Assembly (NCBI GenBank): GCA_021156385.1
Contig: JAJNDL010000114.1
Coordinates: 1 to 5,478, forward strand
Direction of reading: 5' to 3'
DNA: 5,478 nucleotides
Source: Moraxellaceae bacterium
Lineage (GTDB): Bacteria > Pseudomonadota > Gammaproteobacteria > Pseudomonadales > Moraxellaceae
Position numbers and translations under genes: made by a program. Position 1 is the stretch's first letter. Every line of letters starts with the position of its first letter. The notes under the pieces are model-generated. The model saw nothing but the letters and a program-made list of their open reading frames with translations, ran no database searches and was not told the origin of the DNA. Positions 3,397 through 5,478 of the stretch are shown here, piece by piece.

Positions 3397-4557
3397 ATGC
3401 AGAGAATTAGTATCCGTAACGGCTTTTTGTCTCTTTTCGCAGTTCTGTCATTTTCGTTTTCGCTCCCCGCCTCGGCCGACCTGCTCGACTACTTCCGTAG
3501 CGGCAGCACCTCGACGAGCACCAGCGGTACCACGACGACCAGCGGCTCGACGAGTACAACCAGCACCGCGACCACGACCTACAGCGTTTCCAGCCAGACC
3601 GTCACCTACACGCCGACCAACTGGTCGCAGCAGCTGCAGGGTGATCTCTACCTGCCGTCGAACAACGTCGCGGCGCGTCCCGTCGTCCTGCTGCTGCACG
3701 GCGGCGCCTGGCAGCGCGGCGACAAGAGCAGCTATGCCGGCCTCGGCAAGTCGCTGGCCAGCCGCGGCTATGCGGCCTTCGCCATCAATTACCGCTTCGC
3801 GCCCGGCTCCACGTATCCGGCGCAGCTCGTCGACATGCAGCAGGCCGTGCGCTTCCTGCAGGCCAACGCCAGCAAGTACCGCCTGGACATGAACCGCCTG
3901 GCCACCTGGGGCTACTCGGCCGGCGGCCACCTCGCCGCCCTGCTCGCCGTGCAGCCGGCCTCCGACATTCCGCCGGTGCGCGTGACCATCGCCGGCGGCG
4001 CGCCCTCCGACCTGACCGCGCCGGAAGCGCGTGACGCCTCCTCCGTGAAGATCTTCATGGGCGGCTCGTATGCCCAGATCCCGGCGCTGTATGCGCAGGC
4101 CTCGCCACGCGTGCAGGTGCGCACCGGCATGTCGCCGACCTTCCTGTACCACGGCACGACCGACACCACGGTGCCCTACGTGCAGTCCGAGAACTTCGCC
4201 AAGACGCTGCAGGCCGCGAGCGTGCCGGTCGAGCTGGTCCGCCTGGACGGCCTCGACCACAGCCAGGCCTCCGGTGCCACCGCGAAGTATCGTGACAAGG
4301 CCTTCGCCTTCCTCGATCGCCACATCGGCGGCGGTGCGGGCCTGACCTCGGGCAGCACGACGTCCGACACCACCACCGGCACCACCACTGGCACGACGTC
4401 CGGCACGACGACGGGCACCACCTCGGGCACGACCACCGGCACGACGACCACGACGTCCGGCACGAGCACCGGTGGCACCACGACCACCACCAGCGGCACG
4501 ACGACCACCAGCAGCACCAGCACCTATCAGGTCCTGAAGAGCTTCCTGAGCCGCTGA
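3397..4557 (+). CDS. Secreted alpha/beta-hydrolase (BD-FAE-like esterase)
   Basis: This 386-residue protein has a Sec signal peptide: basic start MQRISIR, a hydrophobic core at 9-23 and likely cleavage after PASA (24-27). A Thr/Ser/Gly-rich linker (35-61) leads to an alpha/beta-hydrolase domain (about 65-312). It carries the oxyanion-hole motif HGGAW (101-105), the nucleophile elbow GYSAGG with Ser174, and the likely acid Asp256 (YHGTTDTTVPY) and His288 (LDGLDHSQ). This is the pattern of the BD-FAE/carboxylesterase group acting on ester bonds; the substrate is unknown. A second low-complexity segment (317-376), including five Gly-Thr-Thr-Thr/Ser units, precedes the tail YQVLKSFLSR. The ATG at 3397 is chosen for AAGGAG 10 nt upstream and the signal peptide that follows; the frame is open to 3319 without a ribosome site. 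It is a single-gene unit with its own terminator. The Thr-rich flanks suggest exposure outside the cytoplasm, perhaps periplasmic or extracellular. Confidence 0.9.
   Translation: MQRISIRNGFLSLFAVLSFSFSLPASADLLDYFRSGSTSTSTSGTTTTSGSTSTTSTATTTYSVSSQTVTYTPTNWSQQLQGDLYLPSNNVAARPVVLLLHGGAWQRGDKSSYAGLGKSLASRGYAAFAINYRFAPGSTYPAQLVDMQQAVRFLQANASKYRLDMNRLATWGYSAGGHLAALLAVQPASDIPPVRVTIAGGAPSDLTAPEARDASSVKIFMGGSYAQIPALYAQASPRVQVRTGMSPTFLYHGTTDTTVPYVQSENFAKTLQAASVPVELVRLDGLDHSQASGATAKYRDKAFAFLDRHIGGGAGLTSGSTTSDTTTGTTTGTTSGTTTGTTSGTTTGTTTTTSGTSTGGTTTTTSGTTTTSSTSTYQVLKSFLSR
4378..4437 (+). repeat. Five 12-bp tandem repeats encoding Gly-Thr-Thr-Thr/Ser
   Basis: Five consecutive 12-bp units of the type GGC ACS ACS (ACS or TCS) encode residues 328-347 of the hydrolase. 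Looser versions continue on both sides (about 4345-4530). Units differ mainly at synonymous third positions. The tract could vary in copy number by slippage without shifting frame. Confidence 0.85.
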
Positions 4558-4599
4558 GATCGTTGAGACCGGCTTCCCTGCCTCCGCAGGGGGCCACCG

Positions 4600-4638
4600 A
4601 AGGGCCGGAGCGAGGCATCGCTCCGGCCCTTTTCTTTT
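4600..4638 (+). terminator. Rho-independent terminator of the hydrolase gene
   Basis: A perfect 14-bp GC-rich stem (4600-4613 with 4618-4631) closes a GGCA loop and runs into TTTTCTTTT. It begins 42 nt after the hydrolase stop. This is the most typical intrinsic terminator in the window and separates the hydrolase from the RDD gene. Confidence 0.93.
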
Positions 4639-4673
4639 GCGCCGCCGGCACCGTACCGGCGTCGGGCCGGCTG

Positions 4674-4679
4674 TATTAG
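4674..4679 (+). promoter_or_regulatory. Weak candidate -10 element of the RDD gene
   Basis: TATTAG, directly preceded by TG, stands alone in a GC-rich stretch between the terminator at 4600-4638 and the RDD gene. A transcript would start near 4686 and have a leader of about 60 nt. There is no recognisable -35 at 16-18 bp. A small hairpin, CGCCGG/CCGGCG (4643-4648/4656-4661), lies just upstream. Confidence 0.25.
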
Positions 4680-4719
4680 AGTCGCATCCGTGAAGGCCGC
4701 TCCCGCCGGGAAAGGCCGC

Positions 4720-4752
4720 ATGCCAACCACACGGAAAACGGAGTCCGCATGA
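4720..4752 (+). CDS. Possible 10-codon leader ORF before the RDD gene
   Basis: An ATG at 4720, with GAAAGG 4 nt upstream, opens the peptide MPTTRKTESA. Its TGA overlaps the RDD start codon as ATGA, the classic arrangement for translational coupling. It is short enough to be chance, and the RDD gene has its own GGAG site. Confidence 0.2.
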   Translation: MPTTRKTESA

Positions 4753-5246
4753 ACAATCCCAATCCCTACCAGGCCCCCGAGGCGACGCTGCAGGCCACCA
4801 GCGAAGAAGACGATGGACTCGCCTCGCGGGCCAGCCGCTTCTGGGCCGTGATCATCGACGCCCTCATCGGCATGGTCATCGCCGTACCCGTTTTCCTGTA
4901 TTTCGATCTGCTGAGCTTCGTGATGAGCGGTCGCGAGCCGCCGCTGGGCCTGCTCCTCGGCTCCACGGCTGCCGGCCTCGTCGGTTTCCTGCTGGTGCAC
5001 GGCTGGCTGCTGCACACCAGTGCGCAAACCGTGGGCAAGCGGCTGCTCGGCATCCGCATCGTCGACCTGGAAGGCCGCAACGCGTCCCTGGCGCAGATCT
5101 TCTTCATGCGCCACCTGCCGGTGACGCTGGTCTCGCTGATCCCGGCCGGGGGCTTCATCGTGCTGATCGACGCCCTGCTCATCTTCAAGAAGGACCGCCG
5201 CTGCCTGCACGACATCGTGGCCGGCACGCGCGTGGTGAAGGCGTGA
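4749..5246 (+). CDS. RDD-family inner-membrane protein
   Basis: This 165-residue protein begins with NPYQAP (3-10 region), a short motif seen at the N-terminus of various proteobacterial membrane proteins, followed by an acidic stretch. The RDD domain follows. RASRFWAVIIDALI (27-40) carries the conserved Arg30 and Asp37 at the start of the first membrane helix (about 31-52). A second helix is at about 66-88 and a third at about 123-146, whose LIDALLIF contains the second Asp (141). The signatures QTVGKRLLGIRIV (93-105) and RRCLHDIVAGTRVV (150-163) are typical. Family members are small multispanning proteins of mostly unknown role; some have been linked to ion transport or salt tolerance. GGAG at 4740-4743, 5 nt before the ATG, fixes the start. 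The gene appears monocistronic. Confidence 0.9.
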   Translation: MNNPNPYQAPEATLQATSEEDDGLASRASRFWAVIIDALIGMVIAVPVFLYFDLLSFVMSGREPPLGLLLGSTAAGLVGFLLVHGWLLHTSAQTVGKRLLGIRIVDLEGRNASLAQIFFMRHLPVTLVSLIPAGGFIVLIDALLIFKKDRRCLHDIVAGTRVVKA

Positions 5247-5258
5247 CGGCGCGCCACA

Positions 5259-5289
5259 CCGGCGGCAGCCGCTCCCGGGCTGCCGCCGG
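5259..5289. terminator. GC-rich hairpin between convergent genes
   Basis: A perfect 12-bp stem CCGGCGGCAGCC/GGCTGCCGCCGG (5259-5270 with 5278-5289) closes a 7-nt loop, 12 nt after the RDD stop. It lies between two converging genes, so it could stop transcription from either side. There is no T-run, making it an atypical terminator. A second inverted repeat, GGCCTGCG/CGCAGGCC (5288-5295/5323-5330), lies between it and the minus-strand gene. Confidence 0.5.
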
Positions 5290-5336
5290 CCTGCGCAACA
5301 CGCCGCAGTAACAGCGAAGCGTCGCAGGCCGTGCCG

Positions 5337-5478
5337 TCAGTGCCCGGCCTGCAGCTCGCGCCGGTTCGCGAAATAGCTGCGCATGATGGCGCGCAGGCGG
5401 TCGGCCTCCGGCCGGGCCCAGTCGCGCTGCAGCTCGCAGGCCAGCCCCAGCACCGTGACCGGCACGACGCCGGCCTGC
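5337..5478 (-). CDS. C-terminal end of an unrecognised protein
   Basis: The minus strand is open from the right edge down to a TGA at 5339-5337, giving 47 C-terminal residues. The fragment has a hydrophobic strand-like start (VVPVTVLGLACELQ) and a helical, Arg-rich end (DRLRAIMRSYFANRRELQAGH). Codon composition is that of a GC-rich coding region (G/C at nearly all third positions). I do not recognise the family. It converges with the RDD gene, 90 bp apart. Confidence 0.65.
   Translation of the reverse strand, partial: QAGVVPVTVLGLACELQRDWARPEADRLRAIMRSYFANRRELQAGH

Overview
The window looks like a chromosomal segment of a high-GC proteobacterium. A gammaproteobacterium of the Xanthomonadales/Nevskiales type is my best guess, from overall composition, the 'NPYQAP' N-terminus of the RDD membrane protein, a lone MEDS-domain protein and a CRP/Clp-like palindrome. 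This is inference: there is no rRNA or other phylogenetic marker here.

Layout, left to right. (1) The left edge holds most of a minus-strand MEDS-domain protein (1-516). A candidate promoter and a near-perfect CRP-family operator lie upstream of it. (2) From about 610 to 1256 there is no convincing conventional gene. The first part (610-960) has an imperfect 18-bp direct repeat and a compact hairpin. The second part (961-1254) is an unusual nested inverted-repeat element: an outer stem of about 31 bp encloses a left hairpin with a perfect 21-bp stem and a right hairpin with a perfect 18-bp stem. The two hairpin loops carry a further 9-nt complementarity, and several arms have alternative partners. 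(3) Immediately downstream is a tight plus-strand operon, 1372-3041. It encodes an ERF-family single-strand annealing protein, a single-stranded DNA-binding protein with the DDDIPF tip, and a Siphovirus Gp157-family protein, and it ends in a strong hairpin (3061-3094). This is a phage-type recombination module, but no integrase, repressor, replication or structural phage gene is visible. (4) A 300-bp AT-richer leader precedes a secreted alpha/beta-hydrolase (3397-4557). Its catalytic domain is flanked on both sides by Thr/Ser/Gly-rich low-complexity segments, and it is followed by a classic terminator. (5) An RDD-family membrane protein (4749-5246) follows, possibly behind a 10-codon leader ORF. 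(6) The right edge holds the C-terminus of an unrecognised minus-strand protein (5337-5478).

The part most worth attention is the pairing of the structured element (961-1254) with the ERF-SSB-Gp157 operon. All three proteins are associated with single-stranded DNA or phage biology, and the element directly upstream could fold strongly as RNA or as ssDNA. The two deviations in its outer stem read as G-U pairs on the plus strand and as A-C mismatches on the minus strand, which mildly favours a plus-strand RNA made with the operon. Whether this is a leader or regulatory RNA, a retron-like guide without its reverse transcriptase, or a DNA-level recombination or mobile element cannot be decided from the sequence alone. 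The flanking genes (MEDS protein, hydrolase, RDD protein) look like ordinary host genes with their own signals.
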